Source: Xenophilus sp. E41 (GTDB lineage: Bacteria; Pseudomonadota; Gammaproteobacteria; Burkholderiales; Burkholderiaceae_C). From it: a stretch of DNA of 64,000 bases. The translations under genes were made by a program, and so were the position numbers. The notes below the pieces were generated by a model. It made no database searches and had not been told where the DNA came from. It worked only from the letters and a program-made list of their open reading frames with translations. Location of the stretch: contig NZ_QPIB01000012.1 in the NCBI RefSeq assembly GCF_003671765.1, positions 581,366-645,365 on the forward strand, given 5' to 3'. Each line of letters opens with the position of its first letter. Within the stretch, counting starts at the first letter, position 1. Below are positions 55,667 through 63,815 of this stretch, in pieces.

Positions 55667-56422
55667 TCAAGGCCTCGCCGGCAGGTCCTCGTTCAGCGCG
55701 TAGCCCGTGCCGCGCAGGGTACGGATCGGGTCGACCTCGGGCGCCACGGCCTTGAGCTTGGCGCGCAGGGTCTTGATGTGCGCGTCCACCGTGCGGTCGA
55801 AGCTGTCGCTCGCGTCGTCCCACACCATCGACAGCAGCTCGTCGCGCGTGAACACGCGGCCGGGCCGCTGCACGAACAGGCGCAGCAGGCCGTACTCGTA
55901 GCGCGAGAGTTCCAGCGGCCGTCCGTAGTAGCGGATCAGCATGCGCTCGGTGTCGACCACGAAGGGCAGCGGTGCGGCCTGTGCGGCGGGCGCCGGGGCA
56001 GTGGCAGGCGCCGGCGCAGCCACGCCCGCGCGCTGGCTGCGGCGCAGGATGGTGCGCACCCGCGCCACCAGTTCGCGCGGCGAAAAGGGCTTGGCGATGT
56101 AGTCGTCGGCGCCCAGCTCCAGCCCCACCACGCGGTCGATCTCGTCGCTGCGGGCGGTGAGGAAGACCATCGGCACCTCGGCCCCGCCGGTGTCGCGCAT
56201 GCGGGCCTGCAGGCGCTTGAAGAGCTCGAAGCCGTTCATGTCGGGCAGGCCGACGTCGAGGATGGCCAGTGCCGGCGGCTCGGCTTCGAAGCTCGCGATC
56301 GCCGCCTCGGCCGTGGCGCACCACACGGGCGTGAAGCCATCGCTCTGCAGCACGTACTGCAGGGTGTCGGCGATGCCGGATTCGTCTTCGGCGATGAGGA
56401 TGCGCGGCCGCGTGCTGGACAT
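55667..56422 (-). CDS. creB: Response regulator CreB
   Basis: A 251-residue OmpR-family regulator. The receiver has the acidic pair in IAEDESG, phospho-acceptor Asp56 in LAILDVGLPDMNG, and FLTARSD and AKPFSPREL. An Ala/Pro linker of about 25 residues follows, longer than in E. coli. The winged-helix domain has RYEYGLLRLFVQRPGRVFTRDELL and VDAHIKTLRAKL. It binds direct repeats TTCAC-N6-TTCAC; one such site lies upstream of creD. The ATG giving MSSTRPRILIAEDE is the family start. Confidence 0.93.
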   Translation of the reverse strand: MSSTRPRILIAEDESGIADTLQYVLQSDGFTPVWCATAEAAIASFEAEPPALAILDVGLPDMNGFELFKRLQARMRDTGGAEVPMVFLTARSDEIDRVVGLELGADDYIAKPFSPRELVARVRTILRRSQRAGVAAPAPATAPAPAAQAAPLPFVVDTERMLIRYYGRPLELSRYEYGLLRLFVQRPGRVFTRDELLSMVWDDASDSFDRTVDAHIKTLRAKLKAVAPEVDPIRTLRGTGYALNEDLPARP

Positions 56423-56471
56423 GGCCGCGATCCTACGACGACGGCACTCGGCAGGACGACGCATCGGACGA

Positions 56472-56600
56472 CTGCGGCCTCGGTGTCCCCCTGGGCGAGA
56501 GGCCGCGGAGCAGGCCGTGCGGGGACACCCGCGGAACTGGCTCTGCCAGGCCGCAGGGTGTGCTCCCTTGAGGGGGTATGCGGCCGTGCGAAGCACGGAC
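56472..56600. repeat. Long G+C-rich inverted repeat element
   Basis: CTGCGGCCT (56472-56480) pairs with AGGCCGCAG (56548-56556), and inside it CGGTGTCCCC with GGGGACACC, an 85-bp cruciform. A second hairpin, CCGTGC-gaa-GCACGG, follows at 56584-56598, ending in cgaaacgggggtggg. The tail (cccttgagggg...acgggggtggg) is typical of extragenic palindromes of Comamonadaceae. It lies between creB and the methyltransferase gene. Confidence 0.65.
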
Positions 56601-56614
56601 GAAACGGGGGTGGG

Positions 56615-57439
56615 TTATCTCAAGTCGTAGCAGCCGCCCACGTAATACACCTGGTCCCCGTCGCGCTCGAAGGGCACCTGGATCGGCTGGCCCTCGTTGC
56701 GCCAGACGTCGCGCCGCATGTAGCCGGCCGCCTCGAGTTCGTCCTGCAGCTCTTCCCAGGCCTGGATGCGGTAGGCACGGAAGGCCAGGGTGAGGCTGTT
56801 GACGGTGTAGAAGGTCTCGTTCGGATGCACGGCGATCGCGTTGAGCAGGATGCGCCGCGGCTTGACCGCCATGGCCGCCAGGATCTCGGTCAGCCGCTCG
56901 GGAAAGTAGGGCAGCGAGCCGGACGCCAGCAGGATGTCGTTGCCGCTCGCCTCCTCCAGGTCGGTGGTGAAGCGCAGCATGCCCTCCGGCGCGCGAAGGG
57001 TGGCCAGCTCGGTGCCGCGCTCGACCACCGGCGGCAGGTCCCACACCGTCCAGCGCAGGCCGTCGGGCAGGGGCAGCACGCGGCGGAAGGCGTAGTACTT
57101 GATGCCCACGTGGCCGCCCAGCTCGAACACGGTGCGCAGGCCGATGTCGAAGGAACGCCCCAGCCAGAAGAGCAGGGGGTAGTCGTCGGGCCGCACCTGG
57201 GTGCTGCGCTCCAGGCCCAGCACGATCTCGCCGCCGATCGGCTCGGGCAGGCTGGACGGCAGGTCGGCCGCCGCCGCCTCGAAGCTCGGGTAGCGGCCCA
57301 TGAAGAGGCTGTCGCCCGGGTTGTCGAGGAAACGCCGCCGGTACATCCACTTGCGCCATTGCCGCAGCGGCGGCAGGTCGAGCAGGGCTCTCAACCAGCC
57401 GAAGAAGGGGGCGTCGTGCAGGGCTTCGGCAGCGAACAA
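56615..57439 (-). CDS. TIGR04325-type methyltransferase
   Basis: A 274-residue protein. After an N-terminal region with a Trp/Arg-rich membrane-associated look (WLRALLDLPPLRQWRKWMYRR) come a Rossmann-like core (VFELGGHVGIKYYAF, corresponding to SAM motif I; LRWTVWDLPPVVERG) and ASGSLPYFPERLTEIL. The C-terminus is GQPIQVPFERDGDQVYYVGGCYDLR. The pattern fits the putative methyltransferase family TIGR04325, often linked to polysaccharide synthesis. I use a TTG start at 57439, which has GGAG seven bases upstream. Confidence 0.75.
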   Translation of the reverse strand: MFAAEALHDAPFFGWLRALLDLPPLRQWRKWMYRRRFLDNPGDSLFMGRYPSFEAAAADLPSSLPEPIGGEIVLGLERSTQVRPDDYPLLFWLGRSFDIGLRTVFELGGHVGIKYYAFRRVLPLPDGLRWTVWDLPPVVERGTELATLRAPEGMLRFTTDLEEASGNDILLASGSLPYFPERLTEILAAMAVKPRRILLNAIAVHPNETFYTVNSLTLAFRAYRIQAWEELQDELEAAGYMRRDVWRNEGQPIQVPFERDGDQVYYVGGCYDLR

Positions 57440-57614
57440 CGGTGTTCTCCGAAGAGCAAAAGAAAAGTTGGATGGGACGGCGAAGCGGCTCGCATTTTGG
57501 CTTGTAGCCTGAAAGTATTCAATACGAAATTGAGGTTGAGCGTGTCGGCAGCCGTGCCCCGGCGGCAAGCTGTGGCCATTCCGCATCCTTTCCACTTCCA
57601 ACAGGAGCCCTCAC

Positions 57615-58628
57615 ATGACCCCCCAGGACCAGCGCAGCATCGTCACCCTCTGTCTCATGGCCGCCTTCGTCGATGGCGAGAAACACGCCCGCGAGCGCGA
57701 CGAGGTGCGCCGCATCGCCGACGGGCTGGCCCAGGCGGGCGAACTGTCGAGCCTGTACCAGGACGTGCTGATGAAACGCGTCGCGCTGGCCGACGCCGTG
57801 GCCGGCCTGCAAAGCCCCGAGGCGCGCCAGCTGGCCTACGAGATGGCCGTGTGCGTCTGCGACGCCGACGGCGCCCAGAGCGGGCCGGAACAGGCCTTCC
57901 TGGCCGAACTCCAGGGCGCCCTGGGCCTGGCCGGCGGCCCGGCGGCGCAGTTCGCGCAGCAGGCCCAGGCCGTGGCCGACGCACCGCTGGGGCGCAATGC
58001 CGAGGTGGAAGCCATGCTGTCGTCCATCGAACCCACGGCCGCGGGGCCGGTGCCGGTTCCGGCGTCGCTGCCGGCCACGACGCCCACCCCGGCGGCTGCA
58101 CAGGTCGACGAGGCGGCGCTGGACGCGCAGATCCTGCGGGCCTCGATTCTCAACGGCGCCCTCGAACTGCTGCCCGAGACGCTGTCCACCCTGGCCATCA
58201 TCCCGCTGCAGATGAAGCTGGTGTACGGCATCGGCAAGGCGCATGGCTACGAACTCGACAAGGGGCACGTGAAGGACTTCCTGGCCACCGTCGGCGTGGG
58301 GCTGACCTCGCAGTACCTGGAGCAGGCCGGGCGCAAGCTGCTCGGCGGCCTGCTCGGCAAGGTCGGCGGCGGCCTGCTGCGCGGCGTGGGCCGGCAGGCC
58401 GTGAGCTCGGGCATGAGCTTCGCCAGCACCTACGCCCTTGGCCACGTGGCCAAGCGCTATTACGCCGGCGGACGGCAGTTGTCGGCGCAGACCCTCAAGG
58501 ACGCCTTCGCCGGCGTGGTGCAGGAAGGCCAGGCGCTGCAGTCGCGCTATCTGCCCGACATGCAGGCCCAGGCACGCACCCTCGACGCCGGGAAGGTGCT
58601 GGCCCTGGTGAGGGGCAGCGGCGCCTGA
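57615..58628 (+). CDS. TerB-like N-terminal domain with DUF697-like C-terminal domain
   Basis: A 337-residue protein. The N-terminus (about 1-100) is all-helical and TerB-like (CLMAAFVDGEKHARERDEVRRIADGL, CVCDADGAQSGPEQAFLAEL, with paired acidic residues that could bind metal). A Pro/Ala linker (about 130-160) follows. The C-terminal part has LSTLAIIPLQMKLVYGIGKAHGYEL, GGLLRGVGRQAVSSG and ASTYALGHVAKRYYAGGRQL, as in DUF697 membrane-associated proteins. Function unknown; such proteins are connected with stress responses and membranes. AGGAG precedes the ATG. Confidence 0.75.
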   Translation: MTPQDQRSIVTLCLMAAFVDGEKHARERDEVRRIADGLAQAGELSSLYQDVLMKRVALADAVAGLQSPEARQLAYEMAVCVCDADGAQSGPEQAFLAELQGALGLAGGPAAQFAQQAQAVADAPLGRNAEVEAMLSSIEPTAAGPVPVPASLPATTPTPAAAQVDEAALDAQILRASILNGALELLPETLSTLAIIPLQMKLVYGIGKAHGYELDKGHVKDFLATVGVGLTSQYLEQAGRKLLGGLLGKVGGGLLRGVGRQAVSSGMSFASTYALGHVAKRYYAGGRQLSAQTLKDAFAGVVQEGQALQSRYLPDMQAQARTLDAGKVLALVRGSGA

Positions 58629-58669
58629 GCGCTCGCGCGCCGGCGACGGAACGTCGCCCTCCCGTTTTC

Positions 58670-58695
58670 AAGCCGGCGCGAGCCGGCTTCTTTTT
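58670..58695 (+). terminator. Terminator after the TerB-like gene
   Basis: AAGCCGGC-gcga-GCCGGCTT followed by CTTTTTTGT. Confidence 0.92.
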
Positions 58696-58757
58696 TGTCC
58701 GGGCACGCACGGCGGGACCGGACTCCGGTCTTTTTTTCCAACGGAGGCTGTCCCCTG

Positions 58758-59170
58758 AATTCATTCTTATGTCTTCTATTTCTGATTAGTAGTAGTAGCT
58801 AAGGGTCGCACTTCGCTGTGGACAGGGCGATTTTTCCCAGTGCCGACAGGCAGTTGCCGTGCCCCAACCCCTGTGCGCACCCGTGCGTCCGTGCTGTCGC
58901 GCCGCGGCGAACAACCTGGCGGCGCGTCGCCGCCCTGTGGATAAGCCCCCGCTTGTGCCAGAACTCTCCCCAGAGTTGTCCTTTGACAGGGGGTCGGAAA
59001 TCTGGGAAAGGAGGGTGCGCAGGCGGAAATGTGCACTGCACAAAAATTCAGCAGACTGTTGATTCCCCTTTGAAATCAACAAGTTGCGGAAGCTTTACAA
59101 CAAAGTGCATGAGTTGCCCACAAAGTTATCCAAGCTTTGTGGGGAGAACCGGCGCGCTTGTGGGAAAGCG
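58758..59170. other. Candidate chromosomal origin of replication (oriC)
   Basis: A 585-bp gene-free stretch between convergent units, with locally low G+C. From left to right: an A+T-rich tract (58758-58790); the trio repeat gaTTAGTAGTAGTAG (58785-58797); a GC-rich spacer gggtcgcacttcgc; TGTGGACAG (58817-58825); a perfect DnaA box TGTGGATAA (58936-58944); TTGCCCACA (59114-59122); TTATCCAAG (59126-59134); and TGTGGGAAA (59159-59167). Read on the minus strand, the order DnaA box, GC cluster, CTA-trios, A+T-rich DNA matches the basal unwinding system described for bacterial oriC. No coding frame, RNA gene or repeat explains it. Confidence 0.72.
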
Positions 59171-59213
59171 GCCGACCAGGCGCCGCCAGCCGCGCCCGGC
59201 CAAGGCGGAGGGA

Positions 59214-59633
59214 TCAGAAAGCCGGCGTGCCGCCGGCCAGGTCGTCCAGGATGGGGCAGTCGGGACGCCCGTCCCCATGGCAGCAATGGACGAGGTGCGA
59301 CAGGGTGCGCTGCATGGCCTGGAGGCCGGCGATGCGCGCCTCCAGGTCGCCCAGGTGCTTTTCCGCGATGCGCTTGACGCTGGCGCTGGCGCGGCGGCGG
59401 TTGTGCCACAGGCCCACGAGCTCGGCGATCTCCTCCATCGAGAAGCCCAGGTCGCGGGCGCGCTTGATGAAGCGCAGGGTGTGGATGTCGGCCGCCGTGT
59501 ATTGCCGGTAGCCGGCTTCGGTACGGGCCACCGAGGGCAGCAGGCCCAGCCCTTCGTAGTGGCGCACCATGCGGGCCGACACGCCCGAGCGTTCGGCCGC
59601 GACACCGATGGCCACCGGTGCGGTCGTGGTCAT
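59214..59633 (-). CDS. cueR: Copper-responsive MerR-family regulator CueR
   Basis: A 139-residue MerR protein. The N-terminal winged helix is IGVAAERSGVSARMVRHYEGLGLL, then the dimerisation helix, and the metal loop HCCHGDGRPDCPIL. Cys118 and Cys126 have the eight-residue spacing of the Cu(I)-binding pair in CueR; an extra Cys117 precedes them. It activates copper-efflux promoters with 19-bp spacers, two of which lie in the copZ-copA intergenic region. It follows copZ by 11 bases and is probably cotranscribed with it. Confidence 0.92.
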   Translation of the reverse strand: MTTTAPVAIGVAAERSGVSARMVRHYEGLGLLPSVARTEAGYRQYTAADIHTLRFIKRARDLGFSMEEIAELVGLWHNRRRASASVKRIAEKHLGDLEARIAGLQAMQRTLSHLVHCCHGDGRPDCPILDDLAGGTPAF

Positions 59634-59644
59634 GGCCAGGTCGC

Positions 59645-59857
59645 TCAGGCGCCGCCGTCGCCGCCTTGCACGCGGTAGCCGGCGTCCTCGATGGCGGCGA
59701 CCAGGTCCTTGCGGGCCTGCGTGCTCAGCACGTCGACGTGGCCCGTGGGCAGGTCGACGGTGACCTGGGCCTTCGGGTCCACCGTCCACACCGCGTTCTG
59801 GACCGACTGGACGCAGTGCTGGCAGCTCATGCCTTCGACCTGGAATTTCTGGCTCAT
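59645..59857 (-). CDS. copZ: Copper chaperone (HMA domain)
   Basis: A 70-residue protein that is one heavy-metal-associated domain: QKFQVEGMSCQHCVQSVQNAV has the MxCxxC copper site (Cys12, Cys15), and the C-terminal helix ends AAIEDAGYRVQ. It hands Cu(I) to CopA. AAGGAA lies before the ATG. First gene of a copZ-cueR unit, divergent from copA. Confidence 0.93.
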   Translation of the reverse strand: MSQKFQVEGMSCQHCVQSVQNAVWTVDPKAQVTVDLPTGHVDVLSTQARKDLVAAIEDAGYRVQGGDGGA

Positions 59858-59893
59858 GAGGTTTCCTTTCTTCCTTGCAGTGACGATGGATGC

Positions 59894-59924
59894 AGTCTGA
59901 ACCCTTCCATCATGGCAAGGTCAA
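59894..59924 (-). promoter_or_regulatory. CueR-type promoter/operator of copZ-cueR
   Basis: On the minus strand TTGACC (59919-59924), a 19-bp spacer containing the dyad CCTTGCC-atga-TGGAAGG, and CAGACT (59894-59899). The overlong spacer is the hallmark of MerR-family activation. Confidence 0.85.
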
Positions 59925-59971
59925 GCGCCCTGCTGAAAATCCCCCAGGCCGACCTCGCGGGCGGCGTGGGC

Positions 59972-60002
59972 TTGACCTTGCCATGATGTGAGGCCTCAGG
60001 CT
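59972..60002 (+). promoter_or_regulatory. CueR-type promoter/operator of copA
   Basis: TTGACC (59972-59977), a 19-bp spacer with CCTTGCC-atga-TGTGAGG, and CAGGCT (59997-60002). The first 17 bases (TTGACCTTGCCATGATG) are identical to the copZ promoter in opposite orientation. The -10 box ends only seven bases before the copA ATG, so the mRNA would have almost no leader. Confidence 0.8.
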
Positions 60003-60009
60003 TCGTTCC

Positions 60010-62301
60010 ATGGACACCTCGATCACCGCTCCCTCCCACGCCCGCGCGGCGCCCACGGCGCCGCTGACGCTCGACCTCGGCGTGGAGGGCATGACCTGCG
60101 CGTCCTGCGTGTCGCGCGTCGAGCGTGCGCTGCAGAAGGTGCCGGGGGTGGCCGCTGCGAGCGTCAACCTGGCGACCGAAAGCGCGCGCGTGCAGGCCAC
60201 CCCGCTGGAGGGCGAGGCGGCCGATGCGCTGCGCGCCCGCCTCAGCCGTGCCGTGCGAGATGCCGGCTATTCGCCGCGCGCCGAGGCCGCCGCCGCTGTG
60301 GAGGCTGCATCGCCCTGGGCCGGATTCGGGCCCGTCGCGGTCGGCCTGCTGCTGTGCCTGCCGCTGCTGCTGCCGATGCTGGCCATGCCCTTCGGCGTGG
60401 ACCTGATGCTGCCGCCCTGGCTGCAGCTGGTGCTGGCGGCGCCGGTGCAGTTCTGGCTGGGCGCACGCTTCTACCGCGCGGGCTGGCATGCGGCGCGGGC
60501 CGGCACCGGCAACATGGACCTGCTGGTGGCGCTGGGCACCAGCGCGGCCTTCGGCCTGTCGTTGTGGCTGTGGTGGCGCTGGGCCGCGGGCCCGCATGCG
60601 GGCCATGGGCAGCCGCACCTGTACTTCGAGGCCTCGGCCGTGGTCATCGCGCTGGTGCGGCTGGGCAAGTGGCTGGAAACGCGGGCCAAGCGCCAGGCCA
60701 CGGCGGCCATCCGCGCGCTGCAGCAGCTGCGGCCCGAGGTGGCGCACCTGCGCCGGCAACGCGGGCCCGAGGTGCAGGAACTGGAGGTCCCGGTGGCCGA
60801 ACTGCGCGTGGGCGACCTGCTGGTGGTGCGGCCCAACGAACGCGTGCCGGCCGATGCGCGCGTGGTCGAGGGGCAGTCCGCCGTCAACGAATCGATGCTC
60901 ACCGGCGAACCGCTGCCGGTCGCCAAGTCGGCGGGCGACCGGCTCACCGGCGGCTCGGTCAACGGCGATGGCCGCCTGGTGGCCGAGGTCACGGCCACGG
61001 GTGCCGAGAGCGTGCTGGCCCGCATCATCCGCCTGGTGGAGGACGCGCAGGCGGCCAAGGCACCGATCCAGCAGCTGGTCGACCGCGTGGCCGCGGTGTT
61101 CGTGCCGGCGGTGCTCGTTCTGGCGCTGCTCACCGGGCTGGCCTGGGGCTGGAGCGGCGCGGGCCTGGAGACGGCGCTGGTGCATGCGGTGGCGGTGCTG
61201 GTCATCGCCTGCCCCTGCGCGCTCGGCCTGGCGACGCCGGTGGCCGTGATGGCCGGCACCGGCGTGGCGGCGCGGCATGGCATCCTGGTCAAGGACGCGC
61301 GGGCGCTGGAGACCGCCCACCGCGTGGACACCGTCGCCTTCGACAAGACCGGCACGCTGACGCGGGGCGAGCCCGTGCTGCGCGCCCTGGTGCCGCTGGA
61401 CGCGCCCGACGATGCGCAGGCACGCGCGCAGGCCCTGCAGGCGGCGGCGGCACTGCAGGCCGGCAGCGAGCACCCCCTGGCGCGTGCGGTGGTGCAGGCC
61501 GCGCAGGCCGAGCACCTGGAACTGCCGCCGGCCGAGGCCGTGGAGAACATGCCCGGCCGCGGCGTGCAGGGCCGGGTGGACGGCGTACGCCGCGCCATCG
61601 CCAGCCTGCGCTGGTGCGAGGAGCTGGGCGTCGCCGTCGACCTGGCGCGCGCCGAAATCTTCATGCGCGAGGGCGCCTCGGTGTCGGTGCTGCTGGCCTT
61701 CGACCCCGCGCCGCGCGCCGAGGCGCTGCTGGCCTTCAGCGACGAACCCAAGCCCGGCGCGGCCGAGGCCGTGGCCGGCCTGCGCGCGGCCGGCCTGCGC
61801 GTGGTGATGATCTCCGGCGACAACCCGGCCGCCGCACGGGCCGTGGCGCAACGCGTGGGCATCGATCCCGAGGATGTGCGTGCCCAGGTGCTGCCGGGGG
61901 ACAAGGCGAAGGTGGTGGCCGAACTGAAGGCCGGAGGCCACACCGTCGCGATGGTGGGCGACGGCGCCAACGACGCACCCGCGCTGGCCGCCGCCGACGT
62001 GGGCATGGCGATGGCCAACGGCACGGACGTGGCGATGGAGGCGGCCGGCATCACGCTGATCCGCGGCGACCTGGCACTGGTCGGCGACGCGCTCGACCTG
62101 TCACACCGCACCGTGCGCAAGATCCGTCAGAACCTGTTCTGGGCTTTCGCCTACAACGTGGTCGGCATCCCCTTCGCGGCGCTGGGCCTGCTCAGCCCCG
62201 TGGTGGCCGGGGCCGCGATGGCGGCATCGAGCGTCAGCGTGATGGCGAATGCGCTGCTGCTGCGGCGTTGGACGCCGAAGCGGCTGCTATCGAATTCGTA
62301 G
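60010..62301 (+). CDS. copA: Cu(I)-exporting P1B-type ATPase CopA
   Basis: A 763-residue copper pump. It has one N-terminal HMA domain with GMTCASC (about 28-34) and eight transmembrane segments. The actuator loop has [13 protein letters not shown]. The metal site CPC lies in [17 protein letters not shown] (about 399-401). The phosphorylation motif is [12 protein letters not shown], the P1B-specific His-Pro lies in GSEHPLA, and the hinge is [16 protein letters not shown]. It exports Cu(I) to the periplasm. The C-terminal residues and stop (LLSNS-stop) come from a family A repeat. No Shine-Dalgarno sequence is seen, in line with a near-leaderless mRNA. Confidence 0.96.
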   Translation: MDTSITAPSHARAAPTAPLTLDLGVEGMTCASCVSRVERALQKVPGVAAASVNLATESARVQATPLEGEAADALRARLSRAVRDAGYSPRAEAAAAVEAASPWAGFGPVAVGLLLCLPLLLPMLAMPFGVDLMLPPWLQLVLAAPVQFWLGARFYRAGWHAARAGTGNMDLLVALGTSAAFGLSLWLWWRWAAGPHAGHGQPHLYFEASAVVIALVRLGKWLETRAKRQATAAIRALQQLRPEVAHLRRQRGPEVQELEVPVAELRVGDLLVVRPNERVPADARVVEGQSAVNESMLTGEPLPVAKSAGDRLTGGSVNGDGRLVAEVTATGAESVLARIIRLVEDAQAAKAPIQQLVDRVAAVFVPAVLVLALLTGLAWGWSGAGLETALVHAVAVLVIACPCALGLATPVAVMAGTGVAARHGILVKDARALETAHRVDTVAFDKTGTLTRGEPVLRALVPLDAPDDAQARAQALQAAAALQAGSEHPLARAVVQAAQAEHLELPPAEAVENMPGRGVQGRVDGVRRAIASLRWCEELGVAVDLARAEIFMREGASVSVLLAFDPAPRAEALLAFSDEPKPGAAEAVAGLRAAGLRVVMISGDNPAAARAVAQRVGIDPEDVRAQVLPGDKAKVVAELKAGGHTVAMVGDGANDAPALAAADVGMAMANGTDVAMEAAGITLIRGDLALVGDALDLSHRTVRKIRQNLFWAFAYNVVGIPFAALGLLSPVVAGAAMAASSVSVMANALLLRRWTPKRLLSNS

Positions 62302-62336
62302 CTACCCGCGCACGTGCAATGGGCGTTCCAGCTTTG
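62284..62336 (+). repeat. Family A repeat containing the copA stop
   Basis: GCTATCGAATTCGTAGCTAC, then ccgcgcacgtgcaatgggcg, ttccagctttgg. It supplies the last four codons and stop of copA (TAG at 62299-62301). Confidence 0.7.
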
Positions 62337-62382
62337 GGACGACGCTGGGTGTTCGTGCACGAGCGCCTGGCCCGGTGGGGTG

Positions 62383-62841
62383 TCAGACCTCGAGACGATA
62401 GGGATAGCGAGCGGAGAGACCCGCAGAGATGGCGTCCAGCAGCTGTGCCACCTGAGCGGTCAGTCGATCGTCATCGGCAGACTCGAACTGGCGCAGGAGG
62501 TCGGCCAGTTGCAGCCACTGGCCGAAGTCGATGCCTAATGCCTGGGGCACCGCGTCCGGGCCGGCGTCATGGTCCAGGAAGCAGATGCGCTGTCCGTCAT
62601 CGGTCGAGATGAGCCAGGCGTCACCCGTGCCGCTGATCGCGAAGATCCACCAATCCTCGGCAAGCCCTGCCAGTGGTGCATCGCGGCCTTCCGTCTCCTC
62701 TTTGGCGGAGCGGGCGTCCAGCAGCACGAAATCGCCCGCGATCTCGATGGAAGGGAGGCTGTAATCGCGGCCGAGTCGGAATCCATCGGGCACCCGAAGC
62801 AACTCGCGCGCGATGGCTTGAGGACTGCGCAGTTCCAGCAT
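62383..62841 (-). CDS. Small SMI1/KNR4-like protein
   Basis: A 152-residue acidic protein without signal or membrane segment. The middle, WWIFAISGTGDAWLISTDDGQRICFLDHDAG, has the pattern of SMI1/KNR4 (SUKH) proteins, in which a Trp-Phe strand is followed by a Gly-Asp-x-W/Y strand. SUKH proteins are often immunity proteins against toxins, but no toxin gene is adjacent. Family assignment is by eye. It stands between copA (convergent) and the ModA-like gene (14 bases upstream). Confidence 0.55.
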   Translation of the reverse strand: MLELRSPQAIARELLRVPDGFRLGRDYSLPSIEIAGDFVLLDARSAKEETEGRDAPLAGLAEDWWIFAISGTGDAWLISTDDGQRICFLDHDAGPDAVPQALGIDFGQWLQLADLLRQFESADDDRLTAQVAQLLDAISAGLSARYPYRLEV

Positions 62842-62855
62842 GGCACCCGAAGCGT

Positions 62856-63677
62856 TCAGCCCGGCGCGCGAGGCTGCGGCGCCGGCTCCAGCCCCGCCTT
62901 GCGGATCGTCGGCGCCGCCTCGGCCGAGACGTAGTAGCGGATCAGCGCGCGCGCCGCATCGGGGTTCTTCGCGGTGGTCGAGATGCCGGCCGAGAACACC
63001 GTCACGCGCTGCAGCGGCGGCGGCAGCACGCCGACGAAGTCCGCGCCCGGGATCGGGATCAGCTCGCTGACCTGCTGAAGCCCCAGGGCCGCGTCGCCGC
63101 GTGCCACCACGGTCGCCACACGCTCGCTCAGGATGCGCTTGCTCTTGGGCTTGACCTCGGCCTCGATGCCCAGGGTCTTGAGCATCTCGGTCTCGTAGTA
63201 GGTGCCGCTGGCGCTGGCCGAATAGGCGATCGACGGCGCCGCGAGCAGCGTGCGCTTCACCGCTTCAGGCGTGCTGACGTCGGGCTTGGGCGCGCCCTTC
63301 TTCACCGCGAAGCCGATCAGCGAATGCACGATGTCCACCTGGCTGCCGGGCACCACCTTGCCCTGCGCCACCAGCTGGTCGAGCGAGGAGCGCGCGAGGA
63401 TCACCACGTCCACCGGCTCGTTGCGCGCCAGGCGGCTCGGAATCGAATCGCTGGCGCCGCCCATCGACGAGCCGTACACCGTCTTGACCCGGTAGCCGGT
63501 GCTGCGCTCGAAGCCGGGCTTGAGTTCGTCCGAGGCGGCGGCGAAACCGCCCGAGGTCATCATCACGATCTCGGAGCCGGCGGGCGGGGTGGTGGGGGCG
63601 ATGCCGCCGCAGGCGGCGAGCAGGGCGGCGCTCGCCAGCGACAGGGCGGCGCGGCGGGTCCAGAGCAATCGGTTCAT
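62856..63677 (-). CDS. ModA-like periplasmic substrate-binding lipoprotein
   Basis: A 273-residue protein. It has a lipoprotein signal (ALSLASAALLAACGG, Cys about 24) preceded by TRRAA. The mature part has IVMMTSGGFAAASDELKPGFERSTG, VKTVYGSSMGGASDSIPSRL, VDVVILARSSLDQLVAQGK and SGTYYETEMLKTLGI, which is the type II binding fold of molybdate-binding-like proteins. No permease or ATPase is adjacent, so the ligand and transport role are open; related orphan proteins have been linked to binding of other small anions or organic acids. Confidence 0.8.
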   Translation of the reverse strand: MNRLLWTRRAALSLASAALLAACGGIAPTTPPAGSEIVMMTSGGFAAASDELKPGFERSTGYRVKTVYGSSMGGASDSIPSRLARNEPVDVVILARSSLDQLVAQGKVVPGSQVDIVHSLIGFAVKKGAPKPDVSTPEAVKRTLLAAPSIAYSASASGTYYETEMLKTLGIEAEVKPKSKRILSERVATVVARGDAALGLQQVSELIPIPGADFVGVLPPPLQRVTVFSAGISTTAKNPDAARALIRYYVSAEAAPTIRKAGLEPAPQPRAPG

Positions 63678-63815
63678 GGCGGGTCTCCTTGGGGCGAATC
63701 GTTGGCGACGACGGGCATCGCCGTCGATGGCGGTGAGGGCCATCGTAGGCATCGAAGCTGTCAGTCAGCCGACACGGCAGGCAGTGTTATCCCCAAGGCG
63801 GGCCAGGCACCGGCG

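Noticed and set aside
55472-58789. 1105-residue open frame on the plus strand
   Set aside because: Antisense to creB and the methyltransferase and out of frame with the TerB-like gene; composition typical of G+C-rich shadow frames.
63787-63795. Second origin or regulatory DnaA cluster near the right edge
   Set aside because: A single one-mismatch box without neighbours; expected by chance in 64 kb.
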